Of a DNA stretch of 64,000 nt, positions 36,452 through 47,803 are shown in pieces; within the stretch, counting starts at the first letter, position 1; every line of letters begins with the position of its first letter. The stretch lies in NCBI GenBank assembly GCA_002917075.1, contig NTMA01000091.1, forward strand, positions 1 to 64,000. The letters run 5' to 3'. The DNA is from Hawksworthiomyces lignivorus (taxonomy: Eukaryota > Ascomycota > Sordariomycetes > Ophiostomatales > Ophiostomataceae). Below the pieces are notes generated by a model. It had not been told where the DNA came from. It made no database searches and saw nothing but the letters and a program-made list of their open reading frames with translations. Position numbers and translations under genes: made by a program.

Positions 36452-37117
36452 TTACTCTGGCTCCTGGTCTTTGTGCTTCTCCCGCAGCGACTGCAGGAAC
36501 TCGCCTGCGCCGACGCGCTCGGCCTGCTCCACCAGTCGCCGCGCCTTGCCCACGACGGGCGCATCGATCATGGAGCCGTCGAGGGTGAAGGCGCCGCGCC
36601 CGCGGGCGGCCGACTTGTCCTCGGCGATGAGCACGCGCACGGCCCAGGCCAGCTCGGCGCGATCGGCCTCGTCGTAGACGCGGCCGAACACCTGCTGGGC
36701 GACGGCCACCTGGGTCGGGTGGATGCACTGCTTGCCCGTGAACCCTAGCGCGCGCCCGCCGCGGCACTCGTCCGCCAGCGTCTGCAGGCCCTGCTCGCCG
36801 CGGAAGCTCGTGCACACCAGGTCGATGGCGGAGCCGAGGCCGAACGCGCGCGCCGCCGTCACGACCGCGCTGCGCGCATACAAAAACTCGGTCAGCGCCG
36901 GCGTGCGCGTCAGCGAGAGGTCGAGCGCAAAGTCCTCGGCGGCGAAGACGAGGCCGTCGAGCCGGGTGCCGTTGGCCCCGGCGATCCGAGCGCCGACGCC
37001 CGCCGCGCAGATCTCCCGGAGGTCCGTGACGGCGCGGGCGGACTCGATCAGGGCGATCAGCTTCGGCGGGGGCGGGGGAGACGCGGAGGATGACGACGCA
37101 GACTCGTCGTCCTTGTC

Positions 37118-37157
<40 letters not shown>

Positions 37158-37615
37158 CGCCGCAGGTGGGTCACCACGTCCGACACAAACAAAAGGTCGC
37201 TCGGGCTGTTCACCTTGGGGACGACAATAGCGTCGACGGCCGAGAGGGCCAGCGGCCCGAGCTCGGTGAGGTCTGCCATGGCGTGCCGGGTAGAGACGTC
37301 ATTGATACGGATGGCAATCTCGCCGGCTGCACCGCTATGAAGGCCAGATGTCTTCTTGGCACGGGCCAGCCCCTCTAGGTGTGCCCTTAGCGCCGCACGG
37401 GCGGCTGGCTTTGCCGTCTCCGTGACGGCGTCCTCAAGGTCGTATGTGACATTGTCGGACGCTAATGTAAGTGACTTTGCTAGCATCTTGGGCGAAGAGG
37501 AGGGAACTACCAGAAATATATCAGGATCCGGCGATTTAGAATGCAGAGCAGCTCAAATACTCTCTCTTGAGCACCTACCATAGAGAAGCGACCGCCGCAG
37601 GACGGGTGCTGCCAT
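36452..37615 (-). CDS. CitE/HpcH-HpaI aldolase family protein, CLYBL-like
   Basis: Two exons, 37615-37579 and 37506-36452, with a 71-bp intron; 363 aa. The family cleaves or condenses CoA thioesters at a Mg2+ site; mammalian CLYBL is a mitochondrial citramalyl-CoA lyase/malate synthase. Exon 1 gives MAAPVLRRSLLY, a short basic start compatible with mitochondrial import, and the splice creates VPSSSPKM, the VPGSSPKM-like family opening. Other motifs: YDLEDAV, IRIND, AIVVPKV, the metal-ligand region LIALIESARAV, FAAEDFALDLSLTRT and GFTGKQCIHPTQV. The order is as in CitE proteins. Odd: 13 consecutive Gln plus an acidic Ser/Pro-rich stretch (about residues 128-160) are inserted just before LIALIES, enlarging a loop beside the active site. 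The substrate is inferred only. Confidence 0.9.
37120..37156 (-). repeat. CAG repeat encoding polyglutamine in CLYBL-like gene
   Basis: Twelve consecutive CTG triplets on the plus strand, preceded by TTG, read as CAG/CAA on the coding strand and encode 13 Gln. Confidence 0.9.
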
Positions 37616-38210
37616 TGTGGCCAGCTCTGTATCAATCCCGCGGCAAATTAGACTACTTGAGAAGATCCAAAATGAATAATCAATGCCAAATTTTGAAATT
37701 TAGAATTAGAGATTGAAAACGACAAGGCTGCTTCAAATTGACTTGAACTGGGTTGTTGTTGGAGGTGGTCACTTATATACAAAACTATAGCGAGCTTCCC
37801 CGCTATGCCGGTGCAGCTTTCCCGTTTCGGGACCCATATTCTTCGCTAAAACCCGGGCCTGCCTAGTTCTGGCAATACTATATTAACAATAATTACGCAC
37901 CCATGCTCTCTCGCGCGCATCGCGCCTTGTAAGACAGAAGTTTTTGCCATACCACACCGCCTTCTATAATTGGCCGGTGCCTAGCATGAGCTTACACGTA
38001 TACTCTCCTTTTCTGTCCCTGGTTTGCTGCGATTCATATTGCGCTACGAACCTCCCCCCTCTACGGACCAGCTTTCACTCTGATCGCGGCGGACGAGATA
38101 ACCAACAAGCTTGCGAGCCATTTCCCTCTCCCGGGACCCGACCTTACCGACACTTCCATACATCGCGCCGTCAACCGAGATTTTCATTGAAGCTGCTCTC
38201 TCTCCCTCCC
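37616..38210. promoter_or_regulatory. Divergent promoter, CLYBL-like / TVP23
   Basis: 595 bp between head-to-head genes. It becomes C/T-rich toward the TVP23 start. No other coding potential noted. Confidence 0.5.
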
Positions 38211-39069
38211 ATGGATGCCGCTTCCCAGCAGCAGCAGCCGGCAGGCGCGCTGCACTGGCGCCTCAGCTCCCATCCCATCACCTTGCTGACCTTCCTCGGC
38301 TTCCGGATCTGTGCGTTGCGAATCCCGATGATTTTCGCATTTGCGTGGAACTGCCGAGACTGATAAATCATTCCTTTGTACAGCTAGCCTGCTTATCTAC
38401 CTCTTCGGCCTGCTCTTCACGGCCAACAAGTGCGTCGTCGTCATCCCGTCCTCCCGTCCTCCCCACATAAGAGACCAACTCGAAACTAGCTGCCCATGAT
38501 CCATCTCCATCTGCTAACACTCTCCTTTCCTGTCTTTCTCGCACAGAGTCCTCGTGTTCATCCTGACCGTCCTCCTTCTCGCCGCCGATTTCTACTATCT
38601 CAAGAACATCGCCGGCCGCCGCCTCGTTGGCCTGCGCTGGTGGAATGAGGTCGACCCCAGCTCCGGTGACAGCCACTGGGTCTTTGAGAGCAGCGACCCG
38701 AACTCAGGGCGCGTCGCCAACGCCACCGACAGCCGCTTCTTCTGGCTGGCCCTCTACGTCCAGCCGCTCTCCTGGACGGGGCTGGCCGTGCTGGCCGTCT
38801 TCCGGTTTAACATCCTGTGGCTGCCGCTACTAGGTAAGGCTCAATGTTTTTCCTTTCCGGGGGTTCCTTCTGGCTCTCCCTTCTCCTTGCCTTTGCTAAC
38901 CTGCTATACAACAGCCATTGCCCTGGCCTTGACAATCACGAACGCGCTAGCGTTTTCGCGCTGCGACAAGTTCAGCCAGGCGTCCAACCTGGCGGGCTCT
39001 GCTCTGTCATCAACCAACCTGGCCGGGACGCTCGCGAGTGGCCTGGCCGGGCGGATCTTTGGTCGCTAA
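38211..39069 (+). CDS. tvp23: Golgi membrane protein Tvp23 (DUF846)
   Basis: Four exons, 38211-38310, 38384-38429, 38547-38833 and 38915-39069; 195 aa. The introns (73, 117 and 81 bp) start GTGCGT, GTGCGT and GTAAGG. Tvp23 is a conserved late-Golgi/TGN membrane protein linked to vesicle trafficking; yeast Tvp23 works with Yip family proteins. The spliced sequence shows the family pattern: [39 protein letters not shown], the signature [20 protein letters not shown], DGxxxW-like [30 protein letters not shown] and NILWLPLL, giving four hydrophobic helices. The short 46-nt exon 2 is required to complete the second helix. The C-terminal GR is a plausible end for the family. Confidence 0.93.
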
Positions 39070-40289
39070 TACCGCAGGGAAATAAGGTGAAGAATACGAG
39101 ACGAGAGACCTCTGTTTTTGGGATTGTTTTCTCTTTTCTTCATACCTGCCTGACACATTATATTATCGTATTCGATGAATTGCTGCTGTGAGACTGATGT
39201 TACTCAGCCCTCGTTCACTAAGATATCGGACAACCAAAAAAAAAAAGGAAGCAAAGGAGTCATTGTGCATGGGACAGTCTTTGAGACATTCTTCCTGGGA
39301 ACAAAGTTTGGAGAGCTGGAAATGGCCACGTTTGTAACATTATTTTACTCTACCTGGGAGATAGCAAAATATAAGCTGCATTTATAAAGATCTTCCTGTT
39401 ACACTCATACCTTTGGTTGTTGCTCGAGGCGCGTGAAGACGATCCTTGGCGAAGACGTAACAGTGCCATAAATGTTACAGTTAAAACTTTATATATGAAA
39501 TTTATACGAGACGTATAGAACTATCATAAATATACTGCAAGCTGTAGCTCACCAACTGCTTCACCTTACTGCTGAAGCAGCAGAATTGGAAAAGGTAGAG
39601 CATTTCTCAGCCTAGCACAAAAAATACTCATCTGGGAATACAACCTTTGACCATCTGTCCAAATAAAAATCCAGAAAACTCCAAACCAAATTACTCTTGC
39701 GTGAAACGACTAGAGGTGCCATAGCAAAGAACATTTCGCATGTAACGATCGTGTGATAATCCTGAAAAGAGTCGGCCGTCGTCTAGATGGTGTAAGGCGC
39801 CGCCTTTCAGTGCTATTCCCAAACGCCAGAAATCGAAGTATAGAAAATCCAAACAAAAAAAGCCAGAGCGTCAGTAGAAAGCGGTACGGCTTCTCAGCAC
39901 AGATGTGTCGATGCAGTAAAGGGCAGAGAAACAACAAGGCAGGTAGAACTTCAATGTCGAACAACAAAAACAAAAAAAAATACAATGATGAAACGCGAAG
40001 ACAGGGGGCAGCCACAGTGCTCGCACTTGGTCTTGCCTTCATGTGACCCGGACACAAACGCCACTGTTATGAATGACTGGATGACGAAGCTAATGCCCTC
40101 TGCGTGGAAGAACCAGCAGTGGTACCAAAGTACCGGCGCACTTGCCGCTTTTAATAGGCCGTTAACGTAAAGAAAAAAAAAGGGTACAGAAGCGTAAAGC
40201 GCCAAAATATAGACGGAAGTAAAACGAAAAAGTAATGCAAACGACATCTTTGATGTCATGGTGACGAGAATGCAGTGTGGGCGTCAAAA
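39070..40289. other. Convergent 3' region
   Basis: 1.2 kb between the stops of TVP23 (+) and the RING-like gene (-); A/T-rich, no supportable gene. Confidence 0.45.
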
Positions 40290-41982
40290 TTATCTAATAT
40301 CGAGCTGGAACGGCTTGAATCGGCCCCCTATAGTGTGGCAGCGAGGGCATTTCCTCCTAGCTCCTTGTTCGCCCATGAGTATGTCAACGCAGGCTTGACA
40401 GAGGCCACAGATGCATTCTGTGCACGCATATGATTCTTTCAACTGCGAGATACCTCCGCAAGCCGCACAATATATTTGTGGGTTTTGCGAGGAGTAGGTA
40501 GGAGAAGAATCTGATAAACCACGGGAATCCATATTGAAAACATCGCCACTTTCATTGCTCTCAACAGATGGAAAAGGCTCGGGCGCTTCCTGTGCGTACG
40601 ACGGCGGTGTCAGAGCTTGCTGCAATGGAGAGGCCTGGTATCCCTGCGGTTGCTGATGATGCTGAAAGTTCTGATGAGGGAATGGCGGAAGCGAGGCACG
40701 ATGGATAGATATCGGAGACTGCGGTACCTAGTTATGAAGACGTTAGTAGGATGTTTTGACGCCAATCCGTAAAAGAAGAGTTTCTCACAGGTGTTCGATC
40801 GTCGTCGATGTCTTCAGTTGCCGAGGCTGCGGCATCTATGAGATCCTCCCAACGTTTACCAAAATCTGATGGCTCCGCGGACATGGCCTTAATCTGACCG
40901 CCAGGCCGTAACCGGTCAACTGCCGATTCGTTTTGAATTCTGCGTAACCAGTCGGACGCAGAACCCCTCGACTTTTGCTTTTTGTGATGCGTTTCGCGTG
41001 TGCGCTTCGTGACTGACTGCTTCCTTGGCCGGGCGGGTCCGAGGGGACGCTGTAGGGGAGGCAGAGTGGATGAACGCCCAGGGGGAGAAGTTGACAAAAT
41101 AGAAGGCAAAAGTTCTCGTTGCCGGTTGTGGTTAATACCCGGGAAAGGCTCGCTAGTAATGTCGGGGTTTGTCAAGTGTATCGGTGGTAATTCGACAGAG
41201 GATCGTGCCAAACGCCCTTTTTCGGTATCGGAGTGCCATCCCTGAATTATTTGTGTTAGGAGAGAAGACAGCAATAAAGAGGAGTTGTTCAGGGGAGTAG
41301 AGAGATAGGTGGAGCTTACATCTCCCATGGTCAGACTCACCCCTTCATCCCAATCCCGCTCTAGCTTATGATTGTGCAATTGTGCCAAAGCTGCGGCGGC
41401 ACTTGCTGCCGGTAGCATAGAGTTTGGGGTATAGTCATCAGGATTCCTAGACATTCCGGGGGTATTCGGCTTGAGCGGGCCGTCGTGCAGGTAAGGCTTC
41501 TGATGGGCAACATTAGCTCCAACAGCATTGTGAACTGGAGGCCCGTTAAGGCTCGGATTCATGGCTCCAGGGCCACCAGATAGGCCGCCATGAACAGGGC
41601 CAGAATTCTGCTGGCTTTGGGGGCGCTCGCTGGGCGGCGTGTTGATCATGAGCAGAAAGCTTTCTTCAGTCGCAGGCAGCTTCGATATGTAGTGCTCAGG
41701 ATGGGCGCGACGAATATGCTCCTGCATGGAGCGATACCTTTTTTCCTATTGCAAATGACGTAGCAGTCAGCATCCACAGTACAGAATGAGAGCCATATCT
41801 CAGAGTCCGTTGGTGGGAAACAGAAGGGGCAGGAAAGGGTGAGGCCGTTTGATTATGGCACTACTTACGCCGATGCATCGCTTGCGGCAGCTGGAGCCAT
41901 CTTGATTCCTCAGGGGGCAGACGACTTCATTGTTAGAGTCGGTTATGGAGAAGGAAGAAGTGAGAGAAGCTCTGGGCGGCAT
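40290..41982 (-). CDS. C2H2-type plus RING-like zinc-finger protein, hypothetical
   Basis: Four exons, 41982-41869, 41745-41320, 41241-40789 and 40727-40290, giving 476 aa. The introns are 123, 78 and 61 bp. The first junction joins CPLRNQDGSSCRKRCIG to EKRYRSMQEHIRRAHPEHY and so rebuilds a Cys...Cys...His-x4-His finger, which supports the model. The middle is low-complexity (Pro, Ser, Asn) with a basic stretch TKRTRETHHKKQKSRG that may be a nuclear signal. The C-terminus has eight paired cysteines and a His (YCAACGG, CTECICGLCQACVD, RKCPRCHTIGGRFKPFQ), a RING-like cross-brace. DNA binding by the first module and ubiquitin-ligase activity by the second are possible; neither can be concluded. 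The 78-bp intron is stop-free and frame-preserving, so intron-blind reading would add 26 residues. Confidence 0.8.
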
Positions 41983-44900
41983 CTTGACCCCACCATGCGA
42001 TGCGAATTCGAGGGGGGTGATTTCTTTTCTCCGGAGAGGCGGGCGTTGCGACGATGCGCGACCGGTCGCAATACGTTAAATTAGCTTTACTAGAAAGCTC
42101 TCAGCTCCGCTGGCGCTCTTCGAAATTGAAAATTTTAATTACGGGCACCAACAGCGGGGAAACGTCTTAACTGGTTTTCGTCACGATAATGGCTTGTCGA
42201 TAAGACGAGAGGAGAAGGCGGTGACAGTAGCGGTAGTAGCTCCAATGTGGGATAGAATGAAACGGCTATTTAAATCTCTTATCGCGATACGGTCGATGAT
42301 GATGATATAGATGCAGCGGTAAAAGAACTGAGCGACAAAATGTTGGAAGAGAAGAAGCAGAAAGGGCTGAAGACGGTGGTGTAAATGGCGCTGTGATCGC
42401 TGTCCACGATGAGTTGGGGCGAGCTCCAAATAGCTTCACAAAGAAACGAGCTGGAACAAAATCAATTGGCGGCAGGCGGCGATAATAAGAAAGCTGGATC
42501 TGGAGCTGTCGCGGGCGCATTAGTCGGAAGAACTGTGCGGCACCCAGGAAAATAAGAGTAGCTGCGAGGTTAAAGCTCGAACTGGTTTGAATTTGCGGGT
42601 AAAATGGACAGAAGATTGAATATGATGATGGTAAAAAGCGAGAGAGAGCACAGGGGAAATTGAGAAAGTGCGCAGAGCTAATATGCGGAGAAACCGAGGC
42701 GAAAGGGCGAGGCAGCTTATGCGTGTGCTGATTTCCTATTTTGTTCTTCTATTGTTTGAGGTGGCTCAGCGTTTTGTCGCGGGCGGCAGAGGAAAAAGGG
42801 AGAGCGACGGTACGGATGAGCAAGCTCCAAGCTCCTGGATTGATGCTCTCTTCCCTGAAATATTGGGGAGAGGGGCTGCGTATGGTGATTGACAGTGTGG
42901 TGTCTATCGAAAACGCTGCTATCTTTGGATTCTGGGGTTGTAACAAGATGCGTTTCGGAGGATGTAGGCGGCAAAGGGTTGGTGGACCGAGTTGAGAAAC
43001 CAGCTGACGGTTGAGTTTAGTTGAGTCGAGAGCTAGCAGACTCACACCGAAAGACGAGAACCCGGAAGAGGGGGAGGGGTGTGATACGGGAGCAACTGAT
43101 GATGAGAAAGAAGACAAAGGAGAGCTTGTTTGGCGGAGGACGGGGAGAGGAAAAGACGGAGAGAGGAAGAGAGAGAGGGAGAGAAGATGACGATGGTCCC
43201 GCCTCAAGAAGCAAATTGGTGCGGATCAAAGAAAAGAGAAGAGGAATGGAAGAAAAGAAGAAGAAAAACGGAAGTAAGCGACGTAAGAGAGTGTGCTCGG
43301 TAGAGAAAATGAAGAGGGAAGCTGAGGATGAATAGGTGGAGACGGCCGAAAGCAGCGATAAAGGATAGAGGTGAAAGAAAGAAAGAGGAAGGCGGGACCC
43401 GGGCAGCCGTGAACAAGGAGAACAAGGAGAACAAAGACGAGGCGTCGAAGAGAAACAGAAAGAGGAAGGAGGGGGTGAACGGGAAAAAATGGGAAAGAGG
43501 AACTGCAGGGAAGAAAGGATGGGAACAAGAGTAGGAAGGAGGTAATAGTCGCAGCCGAGAAAGAGACGGAGGAGGGAAAGAACGGACGGGGTGAAAGAGC
43601 TAGGAAGGTATAGTCACAAGGTCGGTCGGTCGGTTTTGGCGGTTGTATGGTTCAGCGGACAAGCGAAAGGCGGTGGAAGCGTGTATTCTTTCAAACGAGA
43701 GAATTGCCTCTATTGTTCTGCACTTGGTAGGATACAAATGTACAGCTACATATTGCGCTTATATATCGGTACACACGAAGGCGTATTAAATCGAGTGCGA
43801 CCTACGTCGCGCGCACTTGAACAAGATGAAGGACGGGGTGGCGGCCGTTGTTCGCAGGAAATGTGGGATGCTGCGCTCTAGCGGCATCTCAGTCGATGGA
43901 GCTGGACAGGGATGGGGACGGGACAGGAAAGAGCGACGCAGATTGAAGAGTGCTCCAGACGTGCGAGGCATGTACGAGATTGTGCAGGTGACAGCTTACG
44001 GAATAGCGTTTACGAGCTAGTTTCTCTCTTTTTTTCTTTTGACGGGTGCAGCAAAACGGACAGAACGACAGGACGAGAGAGCAGATGCAAGGAGAGAGAG
44101 AGAGAGAGAGAGAGAGGGCAAGAGGTAACAGGGAGGGGTGGGAAGATGGGTGGGTGGAACGGGGAGAAGGCAGCGGTTCTCGTATGCAGGACGGAGCAAG
44201 AGACTCTTCGCACAAACATTACAGCAATAATAGAAGGGTGAGCGAGTGGGAGAATGTTACGGGTGCATGGGTCTCCCGTTTGGCTAATAAAATGCATCAA
44301 TGCAGGCAATTAAGAGGGCAAGAGGGGGCGTGTTACGGAGCATGCAAAAAAGACGAATGGGTTTTTAAGAGGCATCTTACTCGTGCGTAAGTATTGAGGA
44401 GAGCAGGAATAGAGACGAAAAAAGAAGAGGGGGGCAGTACCTTACCTGCGAGCCTGCCAGCTACGACATATGGCGCAGCCGCTCCACACAGCATCAGCAG
44501 CTGGATGAGCAGAAAAAGCAGGGACGAAAGAAGTAAAACGGAGAGGGAGGGGCAAACAGAAGGAACAGGGGCCAGGGAACAGGAGCAACGAGAAACCAGG
44601 AGCAGCAGAAAAAGTGCCATCCAACCAACCAGCTTGGCCAACCAAAAACACAGAAAAGAGGACGGAGTACTCGTACGAACTGAGGGACGAGAGCAAGGGG
44701 AGCTTGAATGTCGTCAGGGCTTGCAGGGGGTGTGCGGGTGGCTGTGGGAGGGGGTGAAAAGTAGCAAAAAAAAAAAAATGAGGGGGCGTACATTATGGAA
44801 GATAGAGCTCTGCTCTGGGACCCCATTCGGATCCAAGCTGAGAAGCGCTTTTACCTCCACCTCTCTTGTCCTTAGGCGACCTTTTTGCTCTGACTCTTTG

Positions 44901-46658
44901 TATTGCTAGGGTGCTTAAGAGATGATGCGAAGAGAAAGTCTTTTAGATCATTGGGAGCTTCACTTTTCGCCTCTTGGCCCATGGGCTTAGAGAGACTTGC
45001 TTGCTCTTAGTCGTAGAGCAACCGAGCAAGCAAAGCCTTCCCAAGTGGGGTACCGACCGAGAAGCAGGTGCCAAAAGTTGGGTAGCGGGCAAAATTAAAA
45101 AGGTGGAATGAAAGAGGCAAAGGCGGGCTAGCTGAGCAAGAGTTAAATCATAGCCTCTGATTGGTTTGAACTTTGAAGCTCTAGCTTGCAGGCTCCATTC
45201 TGGCGACGGAAATACACATCTATTGCGTCCTGCCATGCTCTCGTCTTTCAGTAAGCATCCTCCGTATGTACTGTACCTTCCAGCCAACGTATAATCTATA
45301 ATGCTATTCTAGGTATATTGTGCCTCAAGCAGACAAGCTCGGAGTGGCGAGGAAATCTCAGCTGTCAAATTAGCGATCTACCTTGAACTTATCCTCTATT
45401 CGTTCTCTCAAGAGTTTCTAGCTACCATTATATGAAATACACACTGGTTTGTTCTCGTTCGTCTTTGGATTTTTATCATCTGGGTGTCTTTTTAGGACCA
45501 GAGACAAATAACTGAACGAATCTGCCCCAATCGGAGAGCATTTTGAGAGGTGGCGCCTCCCCAGTCCTAGTAGCGGGGGCAAGGGACGAGAAGTATTCCA
45601 TCGTCTCCATAAGAGAGCGAGAGAACTCAACCGCAAGGTACCTGTAGGAAAGACAGAACGGGGCAAAGGCCGCAGCATACGTAAAATATTTACTCGGTAC
45701 ACAAGAAATTTTATGACAGTGTCTTAGCCCCTGCTCTCCACGCTTTCCCACCCGTTGTTTCACATTCTGCCCTCTCCGCTTTGCTTTCCTTCCAACGTTA
45801 TCGCGATGCCGGAGTTTTTCGCTCTGTCTTTTTCTTTGTGCAGCTTGCTTGCCGCCGTCGCTCTTCAGCATCTCTCAGCCTGATAAGCAGAGCCAGCAAG
45901 CACTGGCCGTATATATGTATGTATGTATCAGATAGAGCGTTGCACTCGCCATTTTGAAGTCCCTGGCTTTCTCCAATCCCCTCTTTTCTTTCTTTACTTT
46001 CTCCTACTCTACCTGTCGGCAGATAGCCGCAGCCATTCGACTCGCTCAGGTCGCTGGGCACTGGTATTTTTCTGCAGACTTCACATTACCCTCTTATGTT
46101 TCCCTATCATCGTTACTTCTTATCTTTGTTTTATTTTTGGTTTGTTTTGATTTCTTCTTTTCCTTTTACTTTTTCTTCCTTTTTTTCTTTCTTTCTTTTC
46201 TTTTTTCCTTTTTACTTCGCCCCCCAGCTTCCGTCAATGGCACTATTGGCCTTCTGTGTTCTGTAACTTGACATGTGTTAGAAATCCACATTATCTTGTT
46301 GTTGCCACTCGTCTCCGTACTGTCGGGTCTAGGATTTTTTTGCCTTTCTTTCAGGTGTCCGATTTTTTTTTTTCTTTTCTTTTTTTTAAAAAAAAAAAAA
46401 TCTTATACATTTCAATAGCGACACGAAGACATATGAGAAGACAAGTCTCCGGTTCTCTGGTCTTGTTACCCTTGTGGATTTACCTATCTACCAACCTCAT
46501 GGGCCACTTGCTCGGACTTGACCGAAGGGCCTTGCCGCCTTTGTTTCTCTCCAATGGTAAGTAGTAGTGCGTAAGAGCTACAAGATACATCACAACTGAG
46601 CTCCACCGAGGCTTTTCCTAGTATTTGTTTCGGTGTCTTATAACTGTCTCGAGGTTTC
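41983..46658. other. Long purine-skewed leader and gene-poor DNA
   Basis: 4.7 kb without an identifiable gene. About 42600-44800 the plus strand is very rich in A and G (GAGGAAGAGAGAG-type), so the sense strand of the upstream RING-like gene is pyrimidine-rich. 45950-46390 has the opposite skew, a C/T-rich plus strand ending in long T then A runs. CTCCGTACT occurs at 46313. Confidence 0.4.
44093..44116. repeat. (GA)n microsatellite
   Basis: About twelve GA units within the purine-rich tract. Confidence 0.85.
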
Positions 46659-47090
46659 CTAAAGATTCTTCAATAGGAAAACAAAAGGCTTCGACCCTTC
46701 CATTGCTTCTTCCGTTTCTTCTAGTTTCGGCTCATCCTTGTGACCCCATTCTTCGGCAACCTGCAGCACGTCAAAGCTAGGGCTGAAGAAAAAGCTTACA
46801 CGAGCTCAAATGCGCATGCCTTCTTTTTCCTAGTAATTTCCTTTTCTTCGTCGTAATAGTTATGCCCCTCTAACCTTACCTGAATTGATTCCACAAACCA
46901 AGCTCCGTAAGTCGATCCTTAATAAGGGAGCACAATGGGTCAGACCCGTCTTGCAAGCTATGTAGTTTTAAATATGGGTCGAGAAAAAGCCCAGTTACTG
47001 CTTGACGTATAGAAGGCTCTGATTGGGCGGCATTGGGAAAGGTTTGATGTAATGCAAACATCTTCCAAGCAGTCGCTAAGAGCTGGGCCA
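46659..47090 (-). CDS. Unrecognised small spliced gene or gene relic
   Basis: Two blocks on the minus strand join through a convincing intron. Block 1 (47090-46880) contains LLATAWKMFALHQTFPNAA, QAVTGLFLDPYLKLHSLQDG and KDRLTELGLWNQF. A GTAAGG donor at 46879 and a CTTCAGCCCTAG acceptor with a T-rich tract (ends 46777; the inner CAG is also in frame) give a 103-bp intron. Block 2 (46776-46659) continues FDVLQVAEEWGHKDEPKLEE, TEEAMEGSKPFVFLLKNL and a stop. From the ATG at 47061 this would be 99 aa. Farther 5' the picture is unclear: GPFRVLYLCQANLFAFRHL at 47195-47130 looks coding but lies in another frame. Either a 5' exon is missing from my model or the gene is frameshifted. I do not recognise the family. 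Confidence 0.4.
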
Positions 47091-47319
47091 CTGTGATCCA
47101 CGGTCACCTCCTCGGAAGCTACCAAGTGAGATATAAGATGTCGAAATGCGAAAAGATTAGCCTGGCAGAGATATAGCACCCTAAACGGACCGTAAAGTTA
47201 TTTCTAGAATTAGCTCTTGTTCATTCGTTTTCGGCATTGCAGAATTCCTCGTTCATAATTTGTGAATGCGGACCTCATCACTTAGTACGCACAATCAACT
47301 TGCAAAGGTAGCCGAGCAT

Positions 47320-47334
47320 TTATATATATATATA
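47320..47334 (-). promoter_or_regulatory. Possible TATA element
   Basis: A TATATATATATATAA-type stretch on the minus strand lies about 85 bp upstream of ATG codons at 47237 and 47260, so it could drive the candidate gene at 46659-47090. It may also be a simple TA repeat. Confidence 0.25.
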
Positions 47335-47803
47335 AGAGGGCATGTTATTTCGGGCCAGGCAAATTTGATTCAAAGCACCAGAGCAACCACGAAGCAAGAA
47401 AAGCAGTGGTGCGGAGCCAGATGCAGCCCGGTGACAATCTATTTCAACGCGTACAATTCACTGTTACACAAAATCATAAATTTCAGAGGCATCTATCATA
47501 TGTTCAACAATTCTCTTTCGTTATGCACTAGTAGTAAAAGAAATGTAAAGACATGAAGCTGAATTAACAACTGCAGCAATCCGGCAGTGTACCACTTGTT
47601 ATCTCTTTTTCCGGAAGGAAAAAGGCAATGAGGAAGAGAGGGTATCTTCATTCATGAGAAAGAGAGGAAGGTAAATTGCAATCCACAGCTGCTAATTCAA
47701 GAACAAAATGAAATAAACCATAAGAAAACCACATACAAAATAAGAAAATCCATCAAAAGTTTCGAATCATGCTTCCGTTTGGTGTCATAAAGGTCTTGGA
47801 GTG
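47335..47803. other. 3' flank of the penta-EF-hand gene
   Basis: About 470 bp of A/T-rich DNA downstream of the PEF gene; no coding signal. Confidence 0.45.

Noticed and set aside
45476..46061. Two adjacent minus-strand frames of 131 and 87 codons
   Set aside because: Lys/Arg/Glu-rich frames expected on the purine-rich strand of a skewed region; no recognisable domain.
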